Below are positions 29,591-40,549 of a DNA stretch of 64,000 nt, piece by piece. Each line of letters begins with the position of its first letter. Positions within the stretch are counted from its first letter, which is position 1. The notes under the pieces are model-generated. The model saw only the letters and a program-made list of their open reading frames with translations, had not been told where the DNA came from and ran no database searches. Position numbers and translations under genes: made by a program. Source of the DNA: Atlantibacter hermannii (GTDB lineage: Bacteria > Pseudomonadota > Gammaproteobacteria > Enterobacterales > Enterobacteriaceae); NCBI RefSeq assembly GCF_009907385.1, contig NZ_JAAATR010000116.1, forward strand, positions 1 through 64,000, read 5' to 3'.

Positions 29591-30250
29591 ATGGTTAGCA
29601 AACCATTAATTGAGAAGGGATATTCACTGGCTGAGGAAATAGCCAACAGCATCAGTCACGGTATCGGGCTGGTGTTTGGGATCGTAGGATTAGTGCTGCT
29701 GCTAATCCAGGCGGTGGACGCCAACGCTAACGTGATGGCGATCGCCAGCTACAGCCTGTACGGCGGCAGCATGATTTTGCTGTTTCTGGCGTCGACGCTG
29801 TACCACGCCATCCCGCATGCCAGAGCGAAAATCTGGCTGAAAAAGTTCGACCACTGCGCAATATATTTACTGATTGCCGGGACCTACACGCCGTTTTTAC
29901 TGGTGGGGCTTGATTCAACGCTGGCGCGCACCCTGATGATTGTCATCTGGGGACTGGCGCTGCTGGGTATCCTGTTTAAATTAACTATCGCGCACCGCTT
30001 TAAGGTGCTGTCGCTGGTGACCTATCTGGCGATGGGTTGGCTGTCGCTGATTGTGATTTACCAGCTAACGGAAAAACTTGCGCTTGGCGGGGTGACGCTG
30101 TTAGCGGCTGGCGGGGTTGTCTATTCGCTGGGCGTAATTTTCTACGTGTGTAAACGTATTCCGTACAACCATGCGATCTGGCACGGCTTTGTGCTGGGTG
30201 GCAGCGTGTGCCACTTCCTGGCGATTTATCTGTACGTCGGTCAACATTAA
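29591..30250 (+). CDS. trhA: Haemolysin III / PAQR family membrane protein YqfA
   Basis: A 219-residue inner-membrane protein with seven hydrophobic segments, of the haemolysin III (PAQR) superfamily. The conserved motifs [12 protein letters not shown] near residue 12, STLYHAIPH with His, and [11 protein letters not shown] at the C-terminus supply putative metal ligands. E. coli YqfA (TrhA) has been linked to membrane lipid/energy homeostasis. No haemolytic role should be assumed. Confidence 0.92.
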   Translation: MVSKPLIEKGYSLAEEIANSISHGIGLVFGIVGLVLLLIQAVDANANVMAIASYSLYGGSMILLFLASTLYHAIPHARAKIWLKKFDHCAIYLLIAGTYTPFLLVGLDSTLARTLMIVIWGLALLGILFKLTIAHRFKVLSLVTYLAMGWLSLIVIYQLTEKLALGGVTLLAAGGVVYSLGVIFYVCKRIPYNHAIWHGFVLGGSVCHFLAIYLYVGQH

Positions 30251-30278
30251 AAAATACCCCTCGCGGCCTGCGAGGGGT
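30251..30278 (-). terminator. Terminator between trhA and ygfZ
   Basis: Stem ACCCCTCGC / GCGAGGGGT with a 5-nt loop. On the minus strand it is followed by ATTTTTTA, so it clearly terminates ygfZ; on the plus strand it ends trhA more weakly. Confidence 0.85.
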
Positions 30279-30284
30279 GTGTTA

Positions 30285-31271
30285 TCACGCTTCTTCTAAC
30301 GAATACGGCAGCGGCTCAATCGCCAGAGTATGGCTGGGTTCATCGCGCACCCGGAAGACGCTGGCGCTTTCCATGTCATTATTCATCACCACCTGAACGC
30401 GCACGGTGCCGTCATCCAGCTTCACGGCGGCCAGAACGGTCCCGGTACGGCGCCAGTTGTCGCCCATTTTCAATTCCAGATCTTCCGCTGGCGCAGGTGT
30501 GCGGCTGGCGTTACCGACCAGCGACCAGAGCGCGCGCTTGTTGGCGCCGCGGAATTTCGCACGCGCCACCATCTCCTGGCCGGTATAGCACCCTTTTTTA
30601 AAGCTGATGCCGCCAAACGCCTGAAGGTTGGTCGCCTGAGGGATAAACTGCGCGCTGTTGGCTTCATCGATAATCGGATAACCGGCCTCGATATCCAGCG
30701 CCAGCCACTGCTGGCTGGCATTAAGCTGCGCTTCACCACGCAGGCTTTCGGTGAGCTGCTGGGCTTTCTCTTCTGAGATGATCAATATGAAACGCTCTGC
30801 GGGCAGCGGCAGCCACAGCAGGGTGGTGTCGTCAACGTGGACCGCCGGGTTATCCGCGTCCGGCAGGGTCGAAAAGTGGTTGGCCAGCGCGGCGCGCGCC
30901 TGGAAACCCGCCACGCCTAACAGCACCGCATTGTCGTCCGGTGCGATAGTCACCTTCGAGAACACGGCATACTTTTTCAGCGCGGTGAGCTGGGCGTCGC
31001 GCACGCTGCGACGCTGGATCCAGGCGAAGCCGTCATTCTGGCGAAACAGGCGCAGGTTGCTCCACATTTTGCCCTTTGCGTCGCAGTGGGCCACCAGCAG
31101 ATGCTGGTTTTCCGTCATCAGCGCCACATCCGCGGTCACCTGGCCTTGCATATACTTTTCGCTATCAGCGCCGGTCATGGTCGCCAGCGCCCAGTCTTCA
31201 AGAGAGATCAGCGTCAAAGGCAGTCGAGCGGCAGCCGTCGGCTGGCGCGGTGGAAACGGATTAAATGCCAT
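30285..31271 (-). CDS. ygfZ: Folate-binding Fe-S cluster repair protein YgfZ
   Basis: A 328-residue GcvT-like protein that supports a subset of [4Fe-4S] enzymes such as the tRNA methylthiolase MiaB. The diagnostic motif [17 protein letters not shown] with its conserved Cys is intact near residue 226. The start is set at [18 protein letters not shown] by family alignment; the open frame extends 63 codons upstream through the intergenic region. It is divergent from sdhE across a 257-bp region with a strong dyad. Confidence 0.93.
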   Translation of the reverse strand: MAFNPFPPRQPTAAARLPLTLISLEDWALATMTGADSEKYMQGQVTADVALMTENQHLLVAHCDAKGKMWSNLRLFRQNDGFAWIQRRSVRDAQLTALKKYAVFSKVTIAPDDNAVLLGVAGFQARAALANHFSTLPDADNPAVHVDDTTLLWLPLPAERFILIISEEKAQQLTESLRGEAQLNASQQWLALDIEAGYPIIDEANSAQFIPQATNLQAFGGISFKKGCYTGQEMVARAKFRGANKRALWSLVGNASRTPAPAEDLELKMGDNWRRTGTVLAAVKLDDGTVRVQVVMNNDMESASVFRVRDEPSHTLAIEPLPYSLEEA

Positions 31272-31375
31272 AAAATTGCCCCGGTTCATCATGCAGAGTC
31301 GAATGAGACTAATGGTAAAAGAGCCACATGACATTGCAAGCGCTTTGACATTGCGATTCGTGCCGTCTCTTTGAT

Positions 31376-31403
31376 TTACGCGTTTTCCCGCAAAAACGCG
31401 TAA
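31376..31403. promoter_or_regulatory. Long dyad in the ygfZ-sdhE divergent region
   Basis: Perfect 11-bp inverted repeat TTACGCGTTTT / AAAACGCGTAA around CCCGCA. There is no T run after it, so an operator or mRNA leader hairpin is more likely than a terminator. The surrounding 31272-31528 holds no gene. Confidence 0.4.
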
Positions 31404-31510
31404 TAGTTTCATTTTTAATAAGGTTTTTTGGAAGATGACGCCTAAATGACAACATTCCATTAAATGAAGCGTTGAAAACGAGTTACACTAGCAGGCATCT
31501 TCCAGAGTGA

Positions 31511-32195
<685 letters not shown>

Positions 32196-32199
32196 TGAC

Positions 32200-32721
32200 T
32201 CAGGAGAAATGCCCGGCCATCTCCGCCAGTATCTGCTCGCACCATTGCTCAATACGCTCATCACTAAGATCGTACTGATTGGTTTCATCCAGCGCGAGGC
32301 CGACGAAAAGCTGACCATCGGCAATCACCGGTTTCGGGCTGGTAAATTCATACCCTTCGGTCGGCCAGTAGCCCACAAACTTCACGCCTTTTGGCAGCAG
32401 CTTATCATGCAGCATGCCGAGGGCATCGAGGAACCATTCACCGTAGCCAAGCTGGTCGCCCATGCCGTACAGCGCAACGATTTTTCCGTCGAGATCCAGT
32501 GTGTCCAGTTGGTCCCAGACGGCTTCCCAGTCTTCCTGAATTTCACCAAAATCCCAGGTCGGAATGCCGAGGATTAACACATCGTACTGCGCCATCAGCG
32601 CCGGGGCGTCATCTTTCAGGTTATGTAACGTCACCAGTTCCGGCCCGATAATGTCGCGGATTTTTTCCGCCGCCATTTCGGTGTAACAGGTGCTGGAACC
32701 ATAAAAAAGACCCATTTTCAT
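32200..32721 (-). CDS. fldB: Flavodoxin 2
   Basis: A 173-residue FMN electron carrier. The phosphate-binding loop is [14 protein letters not shown] near residue 9, and the flavin-stacking segments follow ([30 protein letters not shown]). FldB is SoxRS-induced in E. coli and cannot replace essential FldA. Divergent from xerD with a 101-bp promoter region. Confidence 0.95.
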   Translation of the reverse strand: MKMGLFYGSSTCYTEMAAEKIRDIIGPELVTLHNLKDDAPALMAQYDVLILGIPTWDFGEIQEDWEAVWDQLDTLDLDGKIVALYGMGDQLGYGEWFLDALGMLHDKLLPKGVKFVGYWPTEGYEFTSPKPVIADGQLFVGLALDETNQYDLSDERIEQWCEQILAEMAGHFS

Positions 32722-32822
32722 TGCGATTACATCTCATTTCTTGCTGTACGGGTGGCTCAGTGTACCAGATCGCGGCCGCTATCATGCATAATGCAACCCT
32801 GCATGATAAACGAGAGGCTCGT

Positions 32823-33722
32823 GTGGAACAGGATCTTATCCGCGTCGAACAGTTTCTGGATGCGCTCTGGCTGGAGCGCAATCTGTCGGAAAACACCCTT
32901 AGCGCCTATCGTCGGGATCTGACGATGCTGGTGCAGTGGCTTCATCACCATGAGCGGGATTTACTCTCTGCCGGTAGCGATGATTTACAGGGGCTGCTGG
33001 CCGAGCGCGTCGAAGGCGGCTATAAGGCCACCAGTTCTGCGCGCCTGCTCAGCGCGGTTCGTCGACTGTTTCAGCATCTGTATCGGGAAAAAATTCGCCC
33101 GGACGATCCCAGCGCCCAGTTGGCCTCGCCGAAACTGCCCCAGCGCTTACCGAAGGATTTAAGCGAGGCGCAGGTTGACCGGCTGTTACAGGCCCCCGCG
33201 CTGGAAGGTAACCCGATTGAACTTCGCGACAAGGCGATGCTCGAAGTGCTTTATGCCACCGGGCTGCGCGTGTCTGAGCTGGTGGGGCTGGTGATGAGCG
33301 ATATCAGCCTGCGTCAGGGCGTGGTGCGCGTGGTGGGGAAAGGCAATAAAGAGCGCCTGGTGCCGCTGGGGGAAGAGGCGGTGCACTGGCTGGAGCAGTA
33401 TCTTGAACATGGCCGACCGTGGCTGCTCAACGGCCAGTCCAGCGATGTGCTGTTCCCAAGTAACCGCGCGCAACAAATGACGCGCCAGACTTTCTGGCAT
33501 CGCATCAAGCATTACGCCACACTGGCAGGTATTGACAGCGATAAACTCTCGCCTCACGTTTTACGCCATGCCTTCGCCACGCATTTGCTTAATCACGGCG
33601 CGGACCTGCGCGTGGTGCAGATGCTGCTGGGCCATAGCGATTTATCAACAACCCAAATTTATACGCACGTGGCGACCGAACGCCTGCGGCAACTTCATCA
33701 ACAGCATCACCCACGTGCGTAA
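32823..33722 (+). CDS. xerD: Tyrosine site-specific recombinase XerD
   Basis: A 299-residue recombinase that with XerC resolves chromosome dimers at dif under FtsK control. All catalytic residues are visible: Arg in ATGLRVSEL, Lys in GKGNKERLVPL, His-x-x-Arg in HVLRHAFATHLL, His in LLGHSDLSTTQ, and the nucleophilic Tyr in IYTHVATERL. The GTG at 32823 gives family length; upstream frame is not conserved. First gene of xerD-dsbC-recJ. Confidence 0.97.
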   Translation: MEQDLIRVEQFLDALWLERNLSENTLSAYRRDLTMLVQWLHHHERDLLSAGSDDLQGLLAERVEGGYKATSSARLLSAVRRLFQHLYREKIRPDDPSAQLASPKLPQRLPKDLSEAQVDRLLQAPALEGNPIELRDKAMLEVLYATGLRVSELVGLVMSDISLRQGVVRVVGKGNKERLVPLGEEAVHWLEQYLEHGRPWLLNGQSSDVLFPSNRAQQMTRQTFWHRIKHYATLAGIDSDKLSPHVLRHAFATHLLNHGADLRVVQMLLGHSDLSTTQIYTHVATERLRQLHQQHHPRA

Positions 33723-33747
33723 GTGCTTGCTGACTAAAGGACATGTT

Positions 33748-34461
33748 ATGAAAAAAGGCTTTATGCTGCTGACGCTTCTGGCAGCCACTGTTTCCGGTAT
33801 GGTTCACGCTGACGACGCGGTCATTAAGCAATCGCTGGCGAAACTGGGCGTGCAAAGCGCGGATATTCAGGCGTCTCCGGTTCCTGGCCTGAAAACCGTA
33901 CTGACCAGCAGCGGCGTGCTGTATGTCACCGAGGACGGCAAACATATCATCCAGGGGCCGCTGTATGACGTTAGCGGCAGCTCGCCGGTCAATGTGACCA
34001 ACAAACTGCTGATGGGCAAACTTGCCCATCTCGAAAAAGAGATGATTGTGTATAAAGCCCCGCAGGAAAAACACGTTATCACCGTGTTTACCGACATCAC
34101 CTGCGGCTACTGCCATAAACTGCACGAAGAGATGAAAGACTATAACGCGCTGGGCATCACCGTGCGTTATCTGGCATTCCCGCGTCAGGGCATCCAGAGC
34201 CAGGCGGAAAAAGACATGAAATCCATCTGGTGTGCCAACGATCGCAATAAAGCCTTTGATGACGCCATGAGCGGCAAATCCGTACCCGCCGCCAGCTGCG
34301 ATATCGACATCGCCGATCACTACGCCCTGGGCGTGCAGTTCGGCGTGACCGGTACGCCGGCGATTGTATTAAGCAATGGCTATGTGGTGCCGGGCTATCA
34401 GGGGCCGAAAGAGATGAAAGCCTTCCTTGACGAACATCAGAAACAGACCGGCGGACAATAA
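33748..34461 (+). CDS. dsbC: Protein disulfide isomerase DsbC
   Basis: A 237-residue periplasmic disulfide isomerase that corrects mispaired cysteines and is kept reduced by DsbD. The signal peptide spans about residues 1-21 (ending VHA before DDAVIK), followed by the dimerisation domain and the thioredoxin domain with active-site CGYC in TDITCGYCHKLHEE. A second structural disulfide pair (IWCAND, ASCDIDI) is present. The ATG at 33748 follows AAAGGA. Confidence 0.97.
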   Translation: MKKGFMLLTLLAATVSGMVHADDAVIKQSLAKLGVQSADIQASPVPGLKTVLTSSGVLYVTEDGKHIIQGPLYDVSGSSPVNVTNKLLMGKLAHLEKEMIVYKAPQEKHVITVFTDITCGYCHKLHEEMKDYNALGITVRYLAFPRQGIQSQAEKDMKSIWCANDRNKAFDDAMSGKSVPAASCDIDIADHYALGVQFGVTGTPAIVLSNGYVVPGYQGPKEMKAFLDEHQKQTGGQ

Positions 34462-34464
34462 CGC

Positions 34465-36198
34465 GTGAAGCAACAATCGCAACTCCGTCGGCGTAAGGTG
34501 GATGAAACCGCCGTACTGCCGCCATCGCTTTCGCCGCTGTTAAAACGGCTGTATGCCAGCCGTGGCGTACGCGGCGCGGAAGATCTTGAGCGCAGCGTAA
34601 AAGGCATGCTGCCCTGGCAGCAGCTCACCGGCATCAACGCTGCTGTTGAAATGCTGTATCAGGCGTTTAAAACCGGGCAGCGCATTGTGGTGGTGGGGGA
34701 TTTTGACGCCGACGGCGCGACCAGCACCGCGCTCAGCGTACTGGCGCTGCGCAGCCTTGGCGGAAAAGAGATCGGTTATCTGGTGCCGAACCGCTTTGAA
34801 GACGGTTACGGCTTAAGCCCGGAAGTGGTGGATCAGGCAAAAGCGCTGGGCGCTGAGCTGATCATGACGGTGGACAACGGCATCTCTTCTCACGCAGGCG
34901 TAGAGCACGCACGCCGGTACGGTATCCCGGTGCTGGTTACCGATCACCACCTGCCGGGCGCGACGCTGCCGGATGCCGAAGCCATTATCAACCCTAACCT
35001 GGCGGACTGTGAATTTCCGTCGAAATCGCTGGCGGGCGTCGGCGTGGCGTTCTATCTGATGCTGGCGCTGCGAAGCCACCTGCGCGACAAAGGTTGGTTC
35101 GATGAGCAGGGCATTGCCATTCCTAACCTGGCGGAATATCTCGATTTAGTGGCGTTAGGCACCGTGGCGGACGTCGTGCCGCTCGACGCCAATAACCGCA
35201 TTTTGACCTGGCAAGGGCTGAGCCGCATCCGCGCCGGGAAATGCCGACCGGGCATTCGCGCGCTGCTGGAAATCGCCAGTCGCGATCCGCAAAAGCTGGC
35301 GGCAAGCGATCTGGGGTTCGCTCTCGGACCGCGTTTGAACGCTGCCGGGCGGCTGGACGATATGTCGGTGGGCGTGGCGCTGCTGCTGTGCGATAACCCC
35401 GGCGAAGCGCGCGTACTGGCGAATGAACTGGATGCCCTGAACCAGACCCGTAAAGAGATCGAGCAGGGTATGCAGGCAGAAGCGCTGGCGCTGTGCGACG
35501 CCTGCCTGAAAAGCGCTGACGAACTGCCGGTCGGGCTGGCGATTTATCATCCCGAATGGCATCAGGGCGTGGTGGGCATTCTGGCATCGCGTATCAAAGA
35601 GCGGTTCCACCGCCCGGTCATCGCCTTTGCGCCTGCGGGCGACGGCACGCTCAAAGGCTCAGGCCGTTCGATTCCCGGTCTACATCTGCGCGATGCGCTG
35701 GAGCGCCTCGATACATTGAATCCGGGACTGATACTTAAATTCGGCGGCCACGCCATGGCGGCGGGCCTGTCGCTGGAAGCCTCAAAAATCGAGGTCTTCC
35801 AGCAGCGTTTCGCTGAGCTGGTAGCGCAATGGCTCGATCCGGCGTTACTGGAAGGCGAAGTGTGGTCCGACGGCCCGCTACAGCCGCAGGAGATGACGCT
35901 GGAGATCGCAGAGCAACTGCGTGACGCCGGTCCGTGGGGCCAGGGGTTCCCGGAACCGGCGTTTGACGGGCGTTTTCGGCTGTTGCAGCAGCGGCTGGTG
36001 GGCGAGCGACACCTGAAGGTCATGCTGGAACCGGCGCAGGGCGGCCCGCTGTTAGACGGCATCGCGTTTAACGTTGATACTGCCCGCTGGCCCGACGCGG
36101 GCGTACGCGAAGTGGAAATCGTTTACAAGCTGGATATCAACGAGTTTCGCGGCAATCGCAGTGTGCAGTTAATAATCGACCATCTCTGGCCGCTTTAA
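34465..36198 (+). CDS. recJ: Single-strand 5'-3' exonuclease RecJ
   Basis: A 577-residue DHH-family nuclease used in RecF-pathway recombination and mismatch repair. Motifs are VVVGDFDADGATSTAL near residue 76, DNGISSHAG, the DHH in VTDHHLPGATL near 160, and GGHAMAAGLSLE in DHHA1. GTG start three bases after the dsbC stop, so it is translationally coupled. Same length as in E. coli. Confidence 0.97.
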   Translation: MKQQSQLRRRKVDETAVLPPSLSPLLKRLYASRGVRGAEDLERSVKGMLPWQQLTGINAAVEMLYQAFKTGQRIVVVGDFDADGATSTALSVLALRSLGGKEIGYLVPNRFEDGYGLSPEVVDQAKALGAELIMTVDNGISSHAGVEHARRYGIPVLVTDHHLPGATLPDAEAIINPNLADCEFPSKSLAGVGVAFYLMLALRSHLRDKGWFDEQGIAIPNLAEYLDLVALGTVADVVPLDANNRILTWQGLSRIRAGKCRPGIRALLEIASRDPQKLAASDLGFALGPRLNAAGRLDDMSVGVALLLCDNPGEARVLANELDALNQTRKEIEQGMQAEALALCDACLKSADELPVGLAIYHPEWHQGVVGILASRIKERFHRPVIAFAPAGDGTLKGSGRSIPGLHLRDALERLDTLNPGLILKFGGHAMAAGLSLEASKIEVFQQRFAELVAQWLDPALLEGEVWSDGPLQPQEMTLEIAEQLRDAGPWGQGFPEPAFDGRFRLLQQRLVGERHLKVMLEPAQGGPLLDGIAFNVDTARWPDAGVREVEIVYKLDINEFRGNRSVQLIIDHLWPL

Positions 36199-36218
36199 CG
36201 CCAGTTTCGCTATAAAAA

Positions 36219-36249
36219 AGGGCGAATTTCCGGTAAACTTTCGCCCTTA
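36219..36249. other. Hairpin in the recJ-prfB spacer
   Basis: Inverted repeat AAGGGCGAA / TTCGCCCTT around a 12-nt loop, 20 bases after recJ. The plus strand lacks a downstream T run, so termination of recJ is probably partial and prfB may also receive readthrough. Confidence 0.45.
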
Positions 36250-36294
36250 CGACCGCATTCTGACTACCGTCATCACTTAAAGATCATACTGACC

Positions 36295-37393
36295 ATGTTT
36301 GAAATTAACCCGGTAAAAAACCGTATTCAGGACCTCACCGAGCGCACCGACGTTCTTAGGGGGTATCTTTGACTACGATGCAAAGAAAGAACGTCTCGAA
36401 GAAGTAAACGCTGAACTCGAACAGCCTGATGTCTGGAACGAGCCCGAACGCGCCCAGGCGCTGGGTAAAGAGCGCTCGTCTCTGGAAGCCATCGTCGATA
36501 CGCTGGACCAGCTAAACCAGGGCCTGGAGGATGTTTCCGGCCTGCTGGAACTGGCGGTTGAAGCCGACGATGAAGAAACCTTCAACGAAGCCGTTGTTGA
36601 ACTCGATCAGCTTGATGCCAAACTGGCGCAGCTGGAATTCCGCCGCATGTTCTCCGGCGAATACGACAGCGCCGACTGCTATCTCGACCTGCAGGCCGGT
36701 TCCGGCGGCACCGAGGCCCAGGACTGGGCCAGCATGCTGCTGCGTATGTACCTGCGCTGGGCCGAAGCGCGCGGCTTCAAAACCGAAGTCATCGAAGAAT
36801 CCGAAGGCGAAGTGGCCGGTATTAAATCCGCCACCATCAAGATCTCCGGCGAATACGCGTTCGGCTGGTTGCGTACTGAAACCGGCGTTCACCGCCTGGT
36901 GCGTAAAAGCCCGTTTGACTCCGGCGGCCGTCGCCATACCTCGTTCAGTTCCGCGTTTGTCTACCCGGAAGTGGATGACGATATCGATATCGAAATCAAC
37001 CCGGCTGATCTGCGCATCGACGTTTACCGCGCATCCGGCGCGGGCGGCCAGCACGTTAACCGTACGGAATCCGCGGTGCGTATCACCCACATTCCGACCG
37101 GTACGGTGACGCAGTGCCAGAACGACCGTTCCCAGCACAAAAACAAAGATCAGGCCATGAAGCAGATGAAAGCGAAGCTGTATGAGCTTGAGATGCAGAA
37201 GAAAAACGCTGAGAAACAGGCGCTGGAAGACAACAAATCGGATATCGGCTGGGGCAGCCAGATCCGCTCTTACGTACTGGATGACTCCCGCATCAAAGAC
37301 TTGCGTACCGGTGTTGAAACCCGTAACACGCAGGCGGTGCTGGATGGCGATCTGGACAAATTCATCGAAGCAAGTTTGAAAGCAGGGTTATGA
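36295..37393 (+). CDS. prfB: Peptide chain release factor 2, with programmed +1 frameshift
   Basis: RF2 terminates translation at UGA and UAA. Frame one runs 25 codons from ATG 36295 and hits an in-frame TGA at 36370-36372. Ribosomes slip +1 on CTT TGA, helped by the internal Shine-Dalgarno AGGGGG at 36358-36363, and continue from GAC at 36371, giving 365 residues. This is the classic autoregulatory slip site. SPF (stop recognition) and GGQ ([10 protein letters not shown]) are intact. The residue corresponding to E. coli K-12 Thr246 is Ala (YRASGAGG), the usual, more active form. Nine bases before lysS. Confidence 0.97.
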
Positions 37394-37402
37394 GGAACCA
37401 AC

Positions 37403-38920
37403 ATGTCTGAACAACACGCGCAGAACGCGGATGCGGTAGCCGATTTTAATAACGAACTCCAGACCCGTCGCGACAAGCTGGCGCAACTGCGTGAGCAGGG
37501 CGTCGCGTTCCCGAACGACTTCCGTCGCGACCACACCTCTGACCAACTGCACGCTGAATTCGATGCTAAAGAAAACGAAGAGCTGGAAGCGCTGAACGTG
37601 GAAGTGGCGGTAGCCGGTCGCATGATGACCCGCCGCATTATGGGTAAAGCCTCTTTCGTGACCCTGCAGGACGTGGGCGGCCGCATTCAGCTGTACGTTG
37701 CCCGCGACGATCTGCCGGAAGGCGTTTACAACGAGCAGTTTAAAAAGTGGGATCTGGGCGATATCCTGGCGGCGCGCGGCAAGCTGTTTAAAACCAAAAC
37801 CGGCGAGCTGTCGATCCACTGTACGGAACTGCGCCTGCTGACCAAAGCCCTGCGCCCGCTGCCGGACAAATTCCACGGTCTGCAGGATCAGGAAGCGCGC
37901 TACCGTCAGCGCTACCTGGATCTCATCTCCAACGATGAATCCCGCAATACCTTCAAAGTGCGTTCCCAGATCCTGGCGGGCATCCGTCAGTTCATGGTGG
38001 GTCGCGGCTTTATGGAAGTGGAAACCCCGATGATGCAGGTGATCCCTGGCGGCGCCTCTGCCCGTCCGTTTATCACCCATCACAACGCGCTGGATCTGGA
38101 TATGTACCTGCGTATCGCGCCGGAACTGTACCTGAAGCGTCTGGTGGTTGGCGGCTTCGAGCGCGTGTTCGAAATCAACCGTAACTTCCGTAACGAAGGT
38201 ATCTCGGTGCGTCATAATCCAGAGTTCACCATGATGGAACTCTATATGGCGTATGCGGATTACAAAGATCTGATCGAGCTGACCGAATCGCTGTTCCGCA
38301 CTCTGGCGCAGGACGTGCTGGGCAAAACCGAAGTGCCTTACGGCGATGAAGTGTTCGACTTCGGCAAGCCGTTCGAAAAACTGACCATGCGCGAAGCGAT
38401 CAAGAAATACCGTCCGGAAACCAATATGGCCGATCTGGACAACTTCGACTCTGCCAAAGCGATTGCTGAATCCATCGGCATCAAGGTGGAGAAGAGCTGG
38501 GGCCTGGGCCGCATCGTGACCGAGATCTTCGAAGAAGTGGCGGAAGCGCACCTGATCCAGCCGACCTTCATCACCGAATACCCGGCAGAGGTGTCTCCGC
38601 TGGCGCGTCGTAACGACGAAAACCCGGAAATCACCGACCGCTTTGAATTCTTCATCGGCGGCCGTGAAATCGGCAACGGCTTCAGCGAGCTGAACGACGC
38701 GGAAGATCAGGCGCAGCGTTTCCAGGATCAGGTGAATGCCAAAGACGCGGGCGACGACGAAGCGATGTTCTACGACGAAGACTACGTGACCGCGCTGGAG
38801 CACGGGCTGCCGCCGACCGCAGGTCTGGGCATCGGTATCGACCGTATGGTTATGCTGTTCACCAACAGCCACACCATCCGCGACGTGATCCTGTTCCCGG
38901 CGATGCGTCCGGTTAAATAA
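37403..38920 (+). CDS. lysS: Lysyl-tRNA synthetase
   Basis: A 505-residue class II synthetase. The N-terminal OB-fold ([21 protein letters not shown]) binds the anticodon; class II motif 2 is [26 protein letters not shown] and motif 3 is [13 protein letters not shown] near the C-terminus. Transcribed with prfB. In E. coli idi lies immediately after lysS, but here a terminator and convergent uacT follow directly. Confidence 0.97.
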   Translation: MSEQHAQNADAVADFNNELQTRRDKLAQLREQGVAFPNDFRRDHTSDQLHAEFDAKENEELEALNVEVAVAGRMMTRRIMGKASFVTLQDVGGRIQLYVARDDLPEGVYNEQFKKWDLGDILAARGKLFKTKTGELSIHCTELRLLTKALRPLPDKFHGLQDQEARYRQRYLDLISNDESRNTFKVRSQILAGIRQFMVGRGFMEVETPMMQVIPGGASARPFITHHNALDLDMYLRIAPELYLKRLVVGGFERVFEINRNFRNEGISVRHNPEFTMMELYMAYADYKDLIELTESLFRTLAQDVLGKTEVPYGDEVFDFGKPFEKLTMREAIKKYRPETNMADLDNFDSAKAIAESIGIKVEKSWGLGRIVTEIFEEVAEAHLIQPTFITEYPAEVSPLARRNDENPEITDRFEFFIGGREIGNGFSELNDAEDQAQRFQDQVNAKDAGDDEAMFYDEDYVTALEHGLPPTAGLGIGIDRMVMLFTNSHTIRDVILFPAMRPVK

Positions 38921-38938
38921 GTTTTCTGACTTATCACA

Positions 38939-38967
38939 AGCCCCGGTTACAGGACCGGGGCTTTTTT
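38939..38967 (+). terminator. Intrinsic terminator of lysS
   Basis: Stem AGCCCCGGT / ACCGGGGCT with a 6-nt loop, followed by T residues. It ends three bases before the stop codon of convergent uacT. Confidence 0.9.
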
Positions 38968-38970
38968 ATT

Positions 38971-40419
38971 TCACTCTTCCCGGTTCTTCTTCACTTTGCG
39001 CAGCAGCAGCCACATCCGTACCGTTCTCACCGATTTCCCACTGACGCAGGACGGCTCTTCCGCCAGCCCGGTCTGTGGATGATAACCGTTGAAAAACAGA
39101 TTCAGCGTCACTGCGCTAAAGGTCGCCAGCATGATCCCGCTGTGCAGCAGCGGCTGGAGGACGGCGGGGAACTGCGAGAAAAAGTTGTGCGACAGCATCG
39201 GCGTCATCCCCACGCCCAGGCTGATGGCCACAATATAAAGGTTGTAACGGTTCGTGGTGTAGTTGATGCGGGCGAGAATGCGAATGCCGGTCGCCAGCAC
39301 CATGCCGAACATCACCAGCCCCGCGCCGCCCAGCACGAATTGCGGGATAGACGCCACCAGCACCGCCATTTTCGGCACCATGCCGAAGAGTATCAATATG
39401 ATCCCCGCCGCCACGCACACCCAGCGGCTGTAAACGCGGGTCACGCTCACCAGCCCGACGTTTTGCGAAAACGAGGTGTGCGGAAAGCTGTTAAACAATC
39501 CGCCGAACAGCGTGCCGACGCCGTCCACCCGCAGGCCGCGCACGATGTCCTGCGACGTCAGTTCGCGCCCGACGATTTCCCCCAGCGCCAGAAACATCCC
39601 CATCGATTCGATAAACACGATAATCAACACGGCGGTCATGGTGAGGATCGACACCGGATCGAACACCGGCGTGCCCAGCGCCATCGGCGTCACGATAGCG
39701 AACCATTTAGCGTCATGCAGGCCCGTCAGATTGACTTCATTGACCATCAACGACAGGACAAAGCCAAACACGATCCCCAGCAGCACCGCCACATTAGACA
39801 TAAACCCTTTCGCAAAGCGGGTCACCACCAGAATAAACAGCAGCACGGCAAACGAGATGCACAGGTAAACCGGATCGCCATAGTGCGGATTGCCTTTACC
39901 GCCCGCCGCCCAGTCGATACCGACCTGAATAATGCTCAGCCCGATGGAGGTGATCACCACGCCGGTAACCAGCGGCGGGAACAGCGGGATCAAACGGCCA
40001 ATGACCGGTGCCAGCAGCGTCGTGATCGCGCCCGCCGCGATCGTCGCGCCAAAGATCCCCGTCAGGCCGATATCCGGGTTCAGGCCAATGGCGATCATCG
40101 GCGTTACGGCGGCGAAGGTGACGGACATAATCACCGGCAGACGGATCCCCATAAATCGGCCCACGCCCAGACATTGCAGCAGCGTGACCACGCCGCAGCA
40201 GAACAGATCGGAACTGATTAACAGCGCGACGGTTTCTTTATCCAGCCCAAGCCGATCGCCAATCATTAGCGGCACCGCCACCGCGCCGGCATACATCACC
40301 AGCACATGCTGTAATCCGAGAATGCACAATTTTGCCGGGGACAACACGCGGTCGACTTCATCCGTCGGCGCGGCGTTATCCTGGGGGAGCGTTTGTGGTC
40401 GTGAATCAAGCGTACTCAT
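38971..40419 (-). CDS. uacT: Urate:H+ symporter UacT
   Basis: A 482-residue permease of the NCS2/NAT family with about 14 membrane segments. The NAT signature is visible as QNVGLVSVTRVYSRWV, and TM1 carries GLQHVLVMYAGAVAVPLM. It is very close to E. coli UacT (YgfU), a proton-coupled uric acid transporter. ATG 40419 has GGATGG upstream; the ATG three codons earlier gives an extra MEF. It belongs to the urate/purine cluster, divergent from uacF across a 524-bp regulatory region. Confidence 0.93.
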   Translation of the reverse strand: MSTLDSRPQTLPQDNAAPTDEVDRVLSPAKLCILGLQHVLVMYAGAVAVPLMIGDRLGLDKETVALLISSDLFCCGVVTLLQCLGVGRFMGIRLPVIMSVTFAAVTPMIAIGLNPDIGLTGIFGATIAAGAITTLLAPVIGRLIPLFPPLVTGVVITSIGLSIIQVGIDWAAGGKGNPHYGDPVYLCISFAVLLFILVVTRFAKGFMSNVAVLLGIVFGFVLSLMVNEVNLTGLHDAKWFAIVTPMALGTPVFDPVSILTMTAVLIIVFIESMGMFLALGEIVGRELTSQDIVRGLRVDGVGTLFGGLFNSFPHTSFSQNVGLVSVTRVYSRWVCVAAGIILILFGMVPKMAVLVASIPQFVLGGAGLVMFGMVLATGIRILARINYTTNRYNLYIVAISLGVGMTPMLSHNFFSQFPAVLQPLLHSGIMLATFSAVTLNLFFNGYHPQTGLAEEPSCVSGKSVRTVRMWLLLRKVKKNREE

Positions 40420-40549
40420 GAATTCCATCCTTTTGTTAAACCCGCGAGCAGACCAGGCGCTGCCTGCGTGAATACGGCTTCCTCTGACGACGGTCTGAGA
40501 CGACCCGGATCTGCCGTGATGTGATTACGGTTGCCAACCCCTGACACCA

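Noticed and set aside
36370-36372. In-frame TGA in prfB as a gene-breaking mutation
   Set aside because: It is the programmed frameshift stop, with its Shine-Dalgarno and CTT slip codon in place.
37388-38872. A 494-codon open frame antisense to lysS
   Set aside because: Same cause; lysS is intact and the antisense protein has no family features.
39079-40221. A 380-codon open frame antisense to uacT
   Set aside because: Composition is His/Arg/Gln repeats mirroring membrane codons; no ribosome site or promoter.
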